DNA from: an uncultured Anaerolineales bacterium
GTDB taxonomy: Bacteria; Chloroflexota; Anaerolineae; Anaerolineales; UBA11657
Direction of reading: 5' to 3'
Length of the DNA: 9,569 nucleotides
NCBI GenBank assembly: GCA_913040765.1
Contig: CAJWIA010000042.1
Location: forward strand, 1-9,569
The notes below the pieces were generated by a model. The model was not told the DNA's origin, searched no databases, and worked only from the letters and a program-made list of their open reading frames with translations. Positions within the stretch are counted from its first letter, which is position 1. Every line of letters begins with the position of its first letter. Positions 1-8,120 of this stretch are shown here, piece after piece. A program made the position numbers and the translations under genes.

Positions 1-1
1 A

Positions 2-1018
2 TCTATTCCCGCAGTTGATAATCGAATCGAAGTCTTGGCTTATGAAGCAGGTTCAGTTTTGCAGGAGCTACTTGAAAAAGACCTGAAACCCAGAGACATA
101 ATTACTCGGGAGTCATTGGAAAATGCAATAACTGTTGTTCTTGCCATGGGAGGATCCACCAACGCAGTTTTGCATCTATTGGCCATAGCACACGCTGCTG
201 ATGTGCCATTATGCCTTGATGATTTCCAGAAAGTAAGCGATAGAACACCTTACCTAGCAGACCTTAAACCGAGCGGTAGATATGTAATGGAAGATTTGCA
301 TAAAGTAGGTGGAGTACCTGGAGTTATGAAATATCTACTAGAACATGGACTACTTCAAGGTGACTGTATGACAGTCACTGGACGCACATTAGCAGAAAAT
401 CTAGATGAAGTGGCTCCTTTGTCAAATCAGCAGAAAATCTTTCGAACATTGGACAATCCAATGAAAGAAAGTGGCCACATCCAAATACTGCACGGCAACC
501 TAGCACCTGAAGGCGCAGTTGCCAAAATCTCTGGTAAAGAAGGTGATACCTTTAAGGGTACTGCAATAGTATTCAACTCAGAAGAGGACATGCTAACCGC
601 ACTTGAAAATAGCGAAATCAAGAAAGGTGATGTAGTAGTTATTCGTTACGAAGGTCCAAAAGGCGGTCCAGGGATGCCTGAAATGCTAACCCCTACTTCA
701 GCTATAGTTGGAGCAGGACTTGGTCAGCATGTTGCATTACTAACCGACGGCAGATTCTCGGGTGGGTCTCACGGCTTTATAGTCGGACACATCACTCCAG
801 AAGCACAGGATGGTGGACCACTCGCATTGCTGGAAAATGGTGACCAAATAGTAATAAGCGGATCAGACAACTCGATAGACGTATTGGTCAACAATGACGA
901 ACTCGAGCAAAGACGCGCCGAATGGGTGGAGCCAGCCTATAAAGCTTCGCGCGGGACATTGTACAAATATATAAAAACAGTTAGCTCAGCTTCAACAGGT
1001 TGCGTGACAGATAAGTAG
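2..1018 (+). CDS. ilvD: dihydroxy-acid dehydratase, C-terminal 338 residues (5' end outside window)
   Basis: Dehydrates 2,3-dihydroxy-isovalerate and 2,3-dihydroxy-3-methylvalerate to the 2-oxo acids in valine and isoleucine synthesis; a cytoplasmic Fe-S enzyme. The reading frame is open from base 2, so the start lies upstream. The family is usually about 560-615 residues, so roughly 60% is present. The segment [11 protein letters not shown] (about 146-178) and the second IlvD/Edd signature [12 protein letters not shown] (about 727-765) are intact, followed by [11 protein letters not shown]. The Ser of RFSGG is the proposed catalytic base in this family. The first signature with Fe-S ligand cysteines is outside the window. 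The gene ends in TAG at 1016-1018 with no obvious terminator in the 74 bp before the next gene. Edd (phosphogluconate dehydratase) is the related alternative but fits less well. Confidence 0.95.
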   Translation, partial: SIPAVDNRIEVLAYEAGSVLQELLEKDLKPRDIITRESLENAITVVLAMGGSTNAVLHLLAIAHAADVPLCLDDFQKVSDRTPYLADLKPSGRYVMEDLHKVGGVPGVMKYLLEHGLLQGDCMTVTGRTLAENLDEVAPLSNQQKIFRTLDNPMKESGHIQILHGNLAPEGAVAKISGKEGDTFKGTAIVFNSEEDMLTALENSEIKKGDVVVIRYEGPKGGPGMPEMLTPTSAIVGAGLGQHVALLTDGRFSGGSHGFIVGHITPEAQDGGPLALLENGDQIVISGSDNSIDVLVNNDELEQRRAEWVEPAYKASRGTLYKYIKTVSSASTGCVTDK

Positions 1019-1092
1019 TACTCATCAATACACTTTGCCTCACCAGTCTACAATATGACTACTGAAATTACAATTCGTCGTTTTCTATAGAA

Positions 1093-2664
1093 ATGAAATA
1101 CGATGTCATCGTGATAGGAGGCGGCCACAACGGCCTAGTAACAGCTGCATACCTAGCTCGTGCTGGCAGAAGTGTTTTAGTATTAGAACAACATGATTGG
1201 CCGGGTGGAGCAGCAATAACGACACAAGAATTTCAAGATTTCAAATATTCGGTATTCTCTTATGCAGTAAGCTTGCTAAGCCCCAAAATCATCGACGACC
1301 TCGACTTACATAAACATGGTTTGGAGATATTGGCACTTGATACTACCTTTACTCCACTCCCCAACAATAATTACCTTATCCGATCGTCTGACCCAGATAG
1401 AACGTACAAAGAAATTTCGCGCCACTCCCAAAAGGACGCTGCTGCTTATCCGACATTCATGGCAATGATGGCTCGAATGGCCGAAGTAGTGAAACCACTC
1501 CTCACTGTTGCACCGCCAAATCCATGGTCATCAAACTGGCGCGAGAAATTAGACCTTCTTCGTATTGGTAAACATCTATATTCACTCGGACCGAAAGATT
1601 TCCATACCTTCGTTAAACTAATGACAATGAGTGCCGCAGATTTTCTCGATGAATGGTTTGAAAGTGAGCCTCTCAAAGCCACACTGGCCTCCAGTGGAAT
1701 CATTGGAACCTTTCTAGGTCCAGGATCTCCGGGTACAGCATATGTGATGTTACATCATTATATGGGTGAAATAGACGGCAAATACCGTGCTTGGGGCATA
1801 CCCAAAGGAGGCATGGGGTCAGTCAGTAATGCCATCGCAAAAGCTGCGACAGAATATGGTGCCGAAATCCGATGTTCAAGTCCAGTACAACAGATTGTAT
1901 GCCACAACAGTAGTGTCTCAGCTGTGATACTTGCTGATGGTACCGCTATCAGAGCCAAATGCGTTGCTTCGAGCCTCGACCCCCAACGCACTTTTCTAAA
2001 TTTGATGGATAGTAGTGATTTGTCTGACGAGTTTATTGCAGACATAACTTCATATAAATCCCGAGGATCTTCAGGTAAGGTAAATTTGGCGTTGAGTTCA
2101 TTGCCTATATTTAAGTGCTTGCCCGAACCTGGAGATCATCTACAAGGCGCAATATCCATCAGCCCATCAATAAGCTACCTAGAAAAAGCCTATGATGAAG
2201 CCAAATACGGAAATTACTCCAGCGAACCATATTTAGACATACTTATCCCGTCAATTTTAGATCACGACCTAGCTCCTCCCGGCAAACATGTTATGTCAAT
2301 CTTTGTGCAATACGCACCTTATGACCTTAAAGAAGGTTGGGATGCAACCACACGGGACAACTTTGGAGAAACAGTAATATCTACACTGGAACATTATGTA
2401 CCTAACATAAGAAATATAATACTGCACAAGCAAATCTTGACGCCCGTTGACATTGAACGCAAATTGGGTATAACGCAAGGGAACATATTCCATGGAGAAC
2501 TATCACCTCACCAACTGTTCTCAATGCGGCCGACTATAGGCTACGGCAATTACAAAACTCCCATCCATGGCTTGTACATGTGCGGCTCGGGATCGCACCC
2601 CGGAGGTGGAGTTTCTGGATATCCTGGACACAATGCTGCACGACAAATTCTAGCATATAGATAA
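1093..2664 (+). CDS. FAD-dependent oxidoreductase, PYROXD2 / phytoene desaturase-like
   Basis: A 523-residue flavoprotein of the amine-oxidase/phytoene-desaturase fold; substrate unknown. The N-terminus carries the Rossmann dinucleotide motif GGGHNG (residues 9-14) with the ribose-binding Glu at 32, then WPGGAA (36-41), which corresponds to the family's second FAD motif. The C-terminus has GLYMCGSGSHPGGG followed by SGYPGHNAARQI, the typical FAD-closing motif of PYROXD2-like proteins. No signal peptide or membrane segment is visible. Start ATG 1093 puts the Rossmann strand right at the N-terminus as usual; there is no Shine-Dalgarno motif. No carotenoid genes lie nearby, so a true phytoene desaturase role is unsupported. 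It may belong with the oxidative genes downstream, from which it is separated by 51 bp and an inverted repeat. Family call is firm, function is open. Confidence 0.88.
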   Translation: MKYDVIVIGGGHNGLVTAAYLARAGRSVLVLEQHDWPGGAAITTQEFQDFKYSVFSYAVSLLSPKIIDDLDLHKHGLEILALDTTFTPLPNNNYLIRSSDPDRTYKEISRHSQKDAAAYPTFMAMMARMAEVVKPLLTVAPPNPWSSNWREKLDLLRIGKHLYSLGPKDFHTFVKLMTMSAADFLDEWFESEPLKATLASSGIIGTFLGPGSPGTAYVMLHHYMGEIDGKYRAWGIPKGGMGSVSNAIAKAATEYGAEIRCSSPVQQIVCHNSSVSAVILADGTAIRAKCVASSLDPQRTFLNLMDSSDLSDEFIADITSYKSRGSSGKVNLALSSLPIFKCLPEPGDHLQGAISISPSISYLEKAYDEAKYGNYSSEPYLDILIPSILDHDLAPPGKHVMSIFVQYAPYDLKEGWDATTRDNFGETVISTLEHYVPNIRNIILHKQILTPVDIERKLGITQGNIFHGELSPHQLFSMRPTIGYGNYKTPIHGLYMCGSGSHPGGGVSGYPGHNAARQILAYR

Positions 2665-2677
2665 AACATGCTAGAAT
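2647..2677. repeat. 10-bp perfect inverted repeat spanning a stop codon
   Basis: ATTCTAGCAT (2647-2656) is the exact reverse complement of ATGCTAGAAT (2668-2677), with an 11-base loop. It overlaps the end and stop codon of the FAD oxidoreductase and lies 39 bp before the next start codon. No T-tract follows, so it is not a standard Rho-independent terminator. It could be an operator, an mRNA-stabilising hairpin or chance. Confidence 0.6.
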
Positions 2678-2715
2678 CTAAGAGATAAGTCGCTAATAAC
2701 TTACCAAATACAATT

Positions 2716-3534
2716 ATGACCTTAAGAGAATATCACCGCCCAACCAATATCGAGGAAGCATCCGAACTTCTGGCACGGAAAAACATTAGCAGCCAGCCAG
2801 TCTTGTTGGGCACATACCCAATACCACTGCATGAACGCAAATGGGAAGCTGCAATTGATCTGAGTCAAATAGGCCTAGCTTACATCAATACAGACGAAAC
2901 CGATTTAATACGGGTCGGTTCTCTGACTAGCCTGCAAGAACTCGTCAATGCAGAACCTATACAGAAATATGCTAATGGCATCCTGTCATATGCTGCGCAA
3001 ATAGCCACACACCGCGGATTACGTAATTTGGCCAGCGTAAGCGGAACTTTGTTGTCGGTCAAAAGTTCTCCAGAACTATGCTTAGCTCTAATGATTCTCG
3101 AAGCAAATGCTATCTGTTACCCAGACAATGTTTATGAGTTTCCTATACAACCTATCGATCTTAATCCCGATAGCATAATAACTGAAATAAGAATCCCAAT
3201 ACAATCAGTAAATACTAGCTTGGAAAGAGTATCTCGAACCCCACTTGATAAATCCATAGTTTGTTCTGCAGTTGCCTTAGCAATTCAAGAAGATAACATC
3301 ACTGACATACGCATAGCAATATCTGGAATAAGTGAACAACCAATTGCCATACAAACTATAGACTCATCTATTGTCAATCTAAGCAGCTCCAAAATGAAAG
3401 GTATGATGTATGAAGCAATCAAAGACTCTGCAGACCACAAATATAGTGACTATCTTGGAAGTACAGAATATCGCATTGAAATAGCCACTATCTTAACAGT
3501 CCGCGCTATCAAAAAAATCTTATCAAAACAATAA
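2716..3534 (+). CDS. CoxM/XDH FAD-domain subunit homologue with degenerate FAD motifs
   Basis: A 272-residue homologue of the medium (flavin) subunit of molybdenum hydroxylases (CoxM, XdhB), which normally passes electrons from the Fe-S clusters to an acceptor through FAD. Family landmarks are visible: YHRPTNIEEA at 6-15, AIDLSQIG at 46-53, IRVGSLTSLQEL at 65-76 and a CO_deh_flav_C-like C-terminal half from about 165. The two FAD motifs are altered. The usual AGGxSL is LLGTYP (30-36 region) and the usual GTIGGN is ASVSGT (106-111). Flavin binding is therefore doubtful. Its stop codon overlaps the next start as TAATG, so it is probably made with the Fe-S/Mo subunit and assembles with it. Start ATG 2716 gives the usual N-terminus; no Shine-Dalgarno is seen. 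Family call good; cofactor content uncertain. Confidence 0.85.
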   Translation: MTLREYHRPTNIEEASELLARKNISSQPVLLGTYPIPLHERKWEAAIDLSQIGLAYINTDETDLIRVGSLTSLQELVNAEPIQKYANGILSYAAQIATHRGLRNLASVSGTLLSVKSSPELCLALMILEANAICYPDNVYEFPIQPIDLNPDSIITEIRIPIQSVNTSLERVSRTPLDKSIVCSAVALAIQEDNITDIRIAISGISEQPIAIQTIDSSIVNLSSSKMKGMMYEAIKDSADHKYSDYLGSTEYRIEIATILTVRAIKKILSKQ

Positions 3535-6479
3535 TGGATATAAAGTTCAATCTTAACGGTACGGACACTACATTAACTTGTGCTCCTAACGAATCGCTAC
3601 TAGCTGTGCTACGACGCAACAGGTTGTGGAGTGTAAAACACGGGTGTGAAACCGGCGAATGTGGAGCATGCTCAGTACTAATTGATGGCAAACTATCTCC
3701 AACTTGTGTCCTTCTCTCAGGTCAAGTACAAGGCAAAACAATTGAAACTCTTGAAGGTATTACTCATCGTCACAAACTAAATCCAATTCAAGAGGCATTT
3801 GTCGATACTGGTGCTATCCAATGTGGGTACTGTACCCCTGCAATGATACTAGCAACAAAAGAATTGCTTGACAAAAATGCTGACCCAACTGAACATGAAG
3901 CTCGTGACGCACTAAGTGGAGTATTATGTCGCTGCACAGGCTATATTAAACCTGTGCAAGCCGTCTTACGAGCAGCCAAGCTAATACGCGGAGAAAAGCC
4001 TCCACCCATAGAAAGAACTGGTATACCTGTAAGAGATATCTACCTTACTGATGAGCCAAAGATACCAGACTTTCCAGATTCGCTACAATCTTCAGGAAAT
4101 GTGTTGACTGAACCACGTGTTGATATCTCAACAATTACAACTACTGAAACAACAGATGTTGTTGGACATCCAGAACCTAAAGTTGATGCGGTTAGACTAG
4201 CAAAAGGACGCCCGGTATTTACAGATGACATTGAATTGCCCAACATGCTACATGCAGCACTTCTGACCAGCCCACATGCACATGCCAGAATAACAAATAT
4301 AGACACCTCCAAAGCTTTATCAATTCCTGGGGTGCACGCAGTACTCACATATGCTGACATACCAAGAGTGATTTATGCCAGCGGTGGTCAATCATATCCT
4401 AACCCTCCTCCATGGGATCAGGTGAGTTTAGACTCTAAAGTCAGGTATGTTGGGGACCGGGTAGCTGTGTTAGCAGCTGAAACATCTGATATTGCCCTGG
4501 AAGCTTTAAAGCATATAGAAGTGGATTACGAAGTATTACCAGCTGTATTTGAGGCTGAAGAAGCCCTTAAATATGACGCTCCTCAAATACATGATGAACC
4601 TGATGCTGTATCAATTGCTTCACCTGAACGAAATCTGGCCGCTGAAATAAAGGCAAATATCGGAGATTTAGAACAAGGAATTACAGATTCAGATCATGTT
4701 TATGAGCGCACATATAAAGTACACCAAGTGCAACAAGGTCATATTGAGCCTCATGTCGTAGTCACTTATTGGGATGAAGAAGACAGATTAGTTATCCGCA
4801 GCAGCACACAAGTCCCATTCCATGTACGACGGATGATTGCTCCACTACTAAACTTGCCTGTTAAACGTATCAGAGTAATCAAACCGAGATTGGGTGGAGG
4901 TTTCGGAGGAAAGCAAGAAATGCTCATTGAGGACCTATGTGCTCACCTAACGCTTGCTACAGGTAGACCAGTACGCTTTGAATACTCTAGAGAACTAGAA
5001 TTTACCAGTTCACGCTCTCGGCACCCTCAAACACTAACTTATCGAGCCGGAGTGATGAATGACGGCACGCTAAATGCGCTTGACTTACATATAGTTGAAA
5101 ATACTGGCGCCTATGGTACTCATGGGCTTACAGTCTGCAGCGTATCTGGTATGCGTGGACTAGCAACCTATCGCTGCCCAAACATGAGATTTTTAGGAGA
5201 AGTAGTGTATACAAATATACCCATTCCAGGTGCCTACCGAGGCTATGGAGCTCCTCAGGCTGAATTTGCACTAGAGTGCCTCATGGACGAAATAGCCTTA
5301 GACATGAAAATAGACCCAATTGATTTTAGGACACACAATGCGGTACAAGAAGGGGATCCAATACCTATCACAGGGGCTATAGGAGAAGGTGAAGCAATTG
5401 ACGATAGTGATATTGAGCCGCAGATAGTTACCTCGTGTGCATTAACTGACTGTATCAATATAGGACAAGAAGAAATTGAGTGGTCTCGAAAGAAAGATAT
5501 TGCCTGGAAAATTGATGAGGACAGACCCTACATACGTCGAGGACTAGGTATAGCAGTCTGCATGCATGGCACAGCTATACCGGGACTGGACATGGGTGCA
5601 GCAAGTATAAAGATTAACGATGATGGAAGTTTTAACGTGCTCGTAGGTGCTACAGACCTAGGCACAGGTTCTGACACTGTATTAGCTCAAATAGCAGCTG
5701 AAACCCTTGGGGTACCGCTAGAGGACATACTTGTTTATTCATCAGATACTGATTTCACTCCATTTGACACTGGAGCATATGCATCTAGTACAACTTTCAT
5801 ATCTGGTGGTGCCGTTCATAAAGCTGCAATAGAAGTGCGCGAGCAAATCTTTGATCGAGCATCCTTAATGCTTGACACAAAACCAAATGACATGAAAATC
5901 CACGATCGACATGTATACTCGATTAACGGAAGTAGTGTTAGCCTGTCTGAAATAGCTCTTCATAGCCTACATACAGAAAACCAGCAACAAATCATGGCAA
6001 CAGCATCTCATATGTCACTATATTCACCTCCTCCATTTGCGGTGCAATACGCTGAAGTAGAAGTTGACACTGAAACGGGACAAGTCACCGTGATAAAACT
6101 AGTAATGACAGTGGATTGTGGCACAGCTATTAATCCCATCACATCAGAGGGTCAAATAGATGGTGGCATGGTTCAAGCTTTAGGGTATGCGATCTCTGAA
6201 GAGATGCCATATGATGTAAATGGAAATTCACTGGTTACTCGATTCGGAGACTATCGTATCTATCAAGCAGACGAAATGCCTGAATTAGTATCCATTTTAG
6301 TACCGAGCTATGAACCCAATGGACCCTATGGTGCCAAAGCAGTAGCCGAAATACCTATGAATGGCGTAGCTCCAGCAGTAGCAAATGCAATCTATGATGC
6401 TGTAGGGATACGCGCCCGAGAACTTCCATTCACTCCAGAACGCATATGGAAGGCACTCCATAATCACAATAAGTCATGA
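3534..6479 (+). CDS. fused [2Fe-2S] + molybdopterin subunit of a xanthine dehydrogenase-family hydroxylase
   Basis: A 981-residue fusion of a CoxS-like and a CoxL/XdhA-like subunit. Residues 1-150 hold both [2Fe-2S] domains: C38, C43, C46 and C58 for the plant-type cluster, and C97, C100, C132 and C134 for the second; all eight are present. A linker of about 60 residues leads to the Mo domains. There, TQ at 425-426 matches the conserved Mo-site Gln, GGGFGGKQE (454-462) and AYRGYGAPQ (567-575) are Mo-cofactor/substrate loops, and ATDLGTGSDT is the later cofactor loop. E939 in GAKAVAE matches the catalytic Glu of xanthine dehydrogenase. AYRGYGAPQ replaces the AYRCSF loop of aerobic CO dehydrogenase, so it is not a form I CODH. 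No Tat signal, so probably cytoplasmic. The architecture resembles E. coli XdhD and Desulfovibrio aldehyde oxidoreductase. Substrate unknown. It overlaps its neighbours at both ends. Confidence 0.93.
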   Translation: MDIKFNLNGTDTTLTCAPNESLLAVLRRNRLWSVKHGCETGECGACSVLIDGKLSPTCVLLSGQVQGKTIETLEGITHRHKLNPIQEAFVDTGAIQCGYCTPAMILATKELLDKNADPTEHEARDALSGVLCRCTGYIKPVQAVLRAAKLIRGEKPPPIERTGIPVRDIYLTDEPKIPDFPDSLQSSGNVLTEPRVDISTITTTETTDVVGHPEPKVDAVRLAKGRPVFTDDIELPNMLHAALLTSPHAHARITNIDTSKALSIPGVHAVLTYADIPRVIYASGGQSYPNPPPWDQVSLDSKVRYVGDRVAVLAAETSDIALEALKHIEVDYEVLPAVFEAEEALKYDAPQIHDEPDAVSIASPERNLAAEIKANIGDLEQGITDSDHVYERTYKVHQVQQGHIEPHVVVTYWDEEDRLVIRSSTQVPFHVRRMIAPLLNLPVKRIRVIKPRLGGGFGGKQEMLIEDLCAHLTLATGRPVRFEYSRELEFTSSRSRHPQTLTYRAGVMNDGTLNALDLHIVENTGAYGTHGLTVCSVSGMRGLATYRCPNMRFLGEVVYTNIPIPGAYRGYGAPQAEFALECLMDEIALDMKIDPIDFRTHNAVQEGDPIPITGAIGEGEAIDDSDIEPQIVTSCALTDCINIGQEEIEWSRKKDIAWKIDEDRPYIRRGLGIAVCMHGTAIPGLDMGAASIKINDDGSFNVLVGATDLGTGSDTVLAQIAAETLGVPLEDILVYSSDTDFTPFDTGAYASSTTFISGGAVHKAAIEVREQIFDRASLMLDTKPNDMKIHDRHVYSINGSSVSLSEIALHSLHTENQQQIMATASHMSLYSPPPFAVQYAEVEVDTETGQVTVIKLVMTVDCGTAINPITSEGQIDGGMVQALGYAISEEMPYDVNGNSLVTRFGDYRIYQADEMPELVSILVPSYEPNGPYGAKAVAEIPMNGVAPAVANAIYDAVGIRARELPFTPERIWKALHNHNKS

Positions 6480-7216
6480 ATATCGAAGGTAAAGTAGCTC
6501 TGATCACAGGTGGAGCACATAGAGTTGGCAAGGCAATTACTATGGAACTAGCTCAAAGAGGAGCTGATGTAATTGTCAATTACAATCAATCCGAAGCTAG
6601 GGCACACACTACGGTTCATGAAGCTGAAACATTAGGAGTGCGTGCCATAGCCCGAAAAGCCAATGTAGCTAACCGGACCGAAGTATCCACCATGATATCT
6701 GAATCCGAAGAACTCCTTGGACCCATTCAAATTCTAATAAACTCAGCATCATTGTTCGCAAAAACCGAACTACCTACTAATTCAACCGAAGATTGGGATC
6801 AAGTAACCAACACGTTAATACAAGGTTCTTTCAACTGCTCAAATAGAATTGCACCAATAATGCAGACTGCTGGTTCTGGAGTTATCATCAACATTGTTGA
6901 TCTCATGGCCTGGTTACCTCGCCGAGGATATGCTGCCCACTCGGTCGGCAAGGCAGCACTAATGGCTCTCACCAGACAACTAGCAGTTGATCTAGCTCCT
7001 AACATCAGAGTCAACGCTGTAGCACCAGGCCCAGTACTATCACCAGACGAATATTCTAAGAAAACAAAGGATAGAATAGCCGCTGGCACACTATTGAAAC
7101 GCTGGGGTACACCCTTGGATGTATCACGTGCAGTTATTTTTCTTGTAGAATCAGATTACATAACTGCCGAATATATAACTGTAGATGGTGGAGAACGTTA
7201 TGGTGGAAATCAATAA
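6476..7216 (+). CDS. SDR oxidoreductase, pteridine reductase (PTR1/FolM)-like
   Basis: A 246-residue short-chain dehydrogenase. The cofactor motif TGGAHRVG (11-18) has Arg16, and NYNQSE (35-40) has Ser39, both typical of NADPH use in pteridine reductases. The usual NNAG is NSAS (89-92). The core is PTR1-like rather than classical: Asp142 (NIVDL) stands where classical SDRs have Ser, and Lys159 is kept. The catalytic Tyr position, four residues before Lys159, is His155; the nearby Tyr152 corresponds to the substrate-contacting Tyr three residues upstream in PTR1. NAVAPGPVL (residues about 179-187) and VDGG near the C-terminus complete the fold. Its start overlaps the molybdenum enzyme stop (ATGA) and its stop overlaps the next start (TAATG). 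Position before FolB/FolX, FolK and FolE supports reduction of a dihydropterin or dihydrofolate. A generic 3-oxoacyl-ACP reductase-type role is the alternative. Confidence 0.85.
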   Translation: MNIEGKVALITGGAHRVGKAITMELAQRGADVIVNYNQSEARAHTTVHEAETLGVRAIARKANVANRTEVSTMISESEELLGPIQILINSASLFAKTELPTNSTEDWDQVTNTLIQGSFNCSNRIAPIMQTAGSGVIINIVDLMAWLPRRGYAAHSVGKAALMALTRQLAVDLAPNIRVNAVAPGPVLSPDEYSKKTKDRIAAGTLLKRWGTPLDVSRAVIFLVESDYITAEYITVDGGERYGGNQ

Positions 7217-7584
7217 TGTCAAAATCTGACCGCATAGAAATTACTGACCTTCATTTGAGAGCTATCATAGGCATCAACCCTGACGAACGTAGAAATCTTC
7301 AGGATGTATTAATCAATATAGTGTTGTATGTTGACAGTCACTTAGCCGCTAAATCTGACGATATATCAGACTCAGCAAACTACCGTACTATTACAAAAGA
7401 AATTATAAAATTAGTAGAAAGTTCAAAATTCTACTTGATAGAAAAATTGGCATCAGAAATAGCTACTATCTGTCTAAAGTCTCAACAGGTGGAAACTGTA
7501 TCTGTCAACGTACAAAAGCCAACTGCCCTACGATTCGCAAAATCAGTTGGTATAACTATAGAACGCAGCAAAACACAATCTTAG
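7216..7584 (+). CDS. folB: dihydroneopterin aldolase / dihydroneopterin-triphosphate epimerase family
   Basis: A 122-residue T-fold protein, of normal family length. FolB releases glycolaldehyde from 7,8-dihydroneopterin to give 6-hydroxymethyl-dihydropterin; its relative FolX epimerises dihydroneopterin triphosphate to the monapterin form. Key FolB positions are present: Glu24 in IGINPDER, Tyr56 in NYRTI, Glu76 in LIEKLA and Lys101 in VQKP. Several stretches read more like FolX, notably LHLRAIIGI, SANYRTITKEII and ALRFAKSVGITI. FolB is favoured because folK follows 5 bp later and needs its product, and because KP and the C-terminal ER match FolB. The start overlaps the SDR stop (TAATG); GGTGGA eight bases upstream is the only Shine-Dalgarno-like site among the starts examined. 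Family call is firm; FolB versus FolX is not settled. Confidence 0.88.
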   Translation: MSKSDRIEITDLHLRAIIGINPDERRNLQDVLINIVLYVDSHLAAKSDDISDSANYRTITKEIIKLVESSKFYLIEKLASEIATICLKSQQVETVSVNVQKPTALRFAKSVGITIERSKTQS

Positions 7585-7589
7585 CACCA

Positions 7590-8120
7590 ATGAACCAAGC
7601 TTATCTTTCTCTCGGTTCCAATATCTTTCCAGATCACAATCTTCCTACTGCAGTAATCATGTTAGAGAACTATGGATCGATAACGATTGCCTCCAGTGTA
7701 TGGGAAACCATAGCATTAGGTGATATTGAACAACCCAATTACTTAAACGCAGCAGTGATATTAGAAACTTCGCTAACAGCGAAAAGTCTGCATGATAATG
7801 TAATAAAACATATTGAAAAGAGTCTAGGTAGAGAAAAAAACAGCAATCCATTTGCGCCTCGAACCATTGACATTGATATCATGTTATTCAATGATGAAAT
7901 CATTACCTTAGGTCACAGACGTATACCTGACAATGAGATTCTGGAACGCGCTTTTGTGGCCTTTTGTCTAGCTGAGATATCCCCCGACTATATTCATCCC
8001 GATACTAATCAAACACTTGAAGAAATTGCTCAAACTTTCGACCACCCATCTAAATCTATGAAGCTACGTCATGACATTAAACTCATAAAACAAGGAAAAC
8101 CAACTAATAATTATGTCTAA
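7590..8120 (+). CDS. folK: 6-hydroxymethyl-7,8-dihydropterin pyrophosphokinase (HPPK)
   Basis: Transfers pyrophosphate from ATP to 6-hydroxymethyl-7,8-dihydropterin, the step before dihydropteroate synthase in folate synthesis; cytoplasmic. The 176 residues match the usual 160-180. YLSLGSN (5-11), YLNAAV (51-56), GRE with Arg81, and the signature [10 protein letters not shown] (89-98) are visible; Asp94 and Asp96 are the Mg-binding pair. Phe88 stands where E. coli HPPK has Trp89, a common family variation. The C-terminal 25 residues or so are basic and look non-conserved. The gene starts 5 bp after folB and ends 8 bp inside folE. No folP (dihydropteroate synthase) is in the window, so the folate pathway must be completed elsewhere. 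Confidence 0.95.
   Translation: MNQAYLSLGSNIFPDHNLPTAVIMLENYGSITIASSVWETIALGDIEQPNYLNAAVILETSLTAKSLHDNVIKHIEKSLGREKNSNPFAPRTIDIDIMLFNDEIITLGHRRIPDNEILERAFVAFCLAEISPDYIHPDTNQTLEEIAQTFDHPSKSMKLRHDIKLIKQGKPTNNYV

Noticed and set aside
1019..1092. Promoter for the FAD oxidoreductase using TACAAT at 1049 or 1069
   Set aside because: Neither has a plausible -35 at 16-18 bp; TTGCCT at 1035 is 8 or 28 bp away.
1446..1703. Minus-strand open frames inside the oxidoreductase and other genes (for example 1446-1703, 4040-4360, 6799-7089)
   Set aside because: Each lies fully opposite a well-recognised gene, shows no recognisable domain and has no own regulatory signals.
3534..6479. Aerobic carbon monoxide dehydrogenase (coxSL)
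   Set aside because: The AYRCSF active-site loop of form I CODH is absent; AYRGYGAPQ is xanthine dehydrogenase-like.
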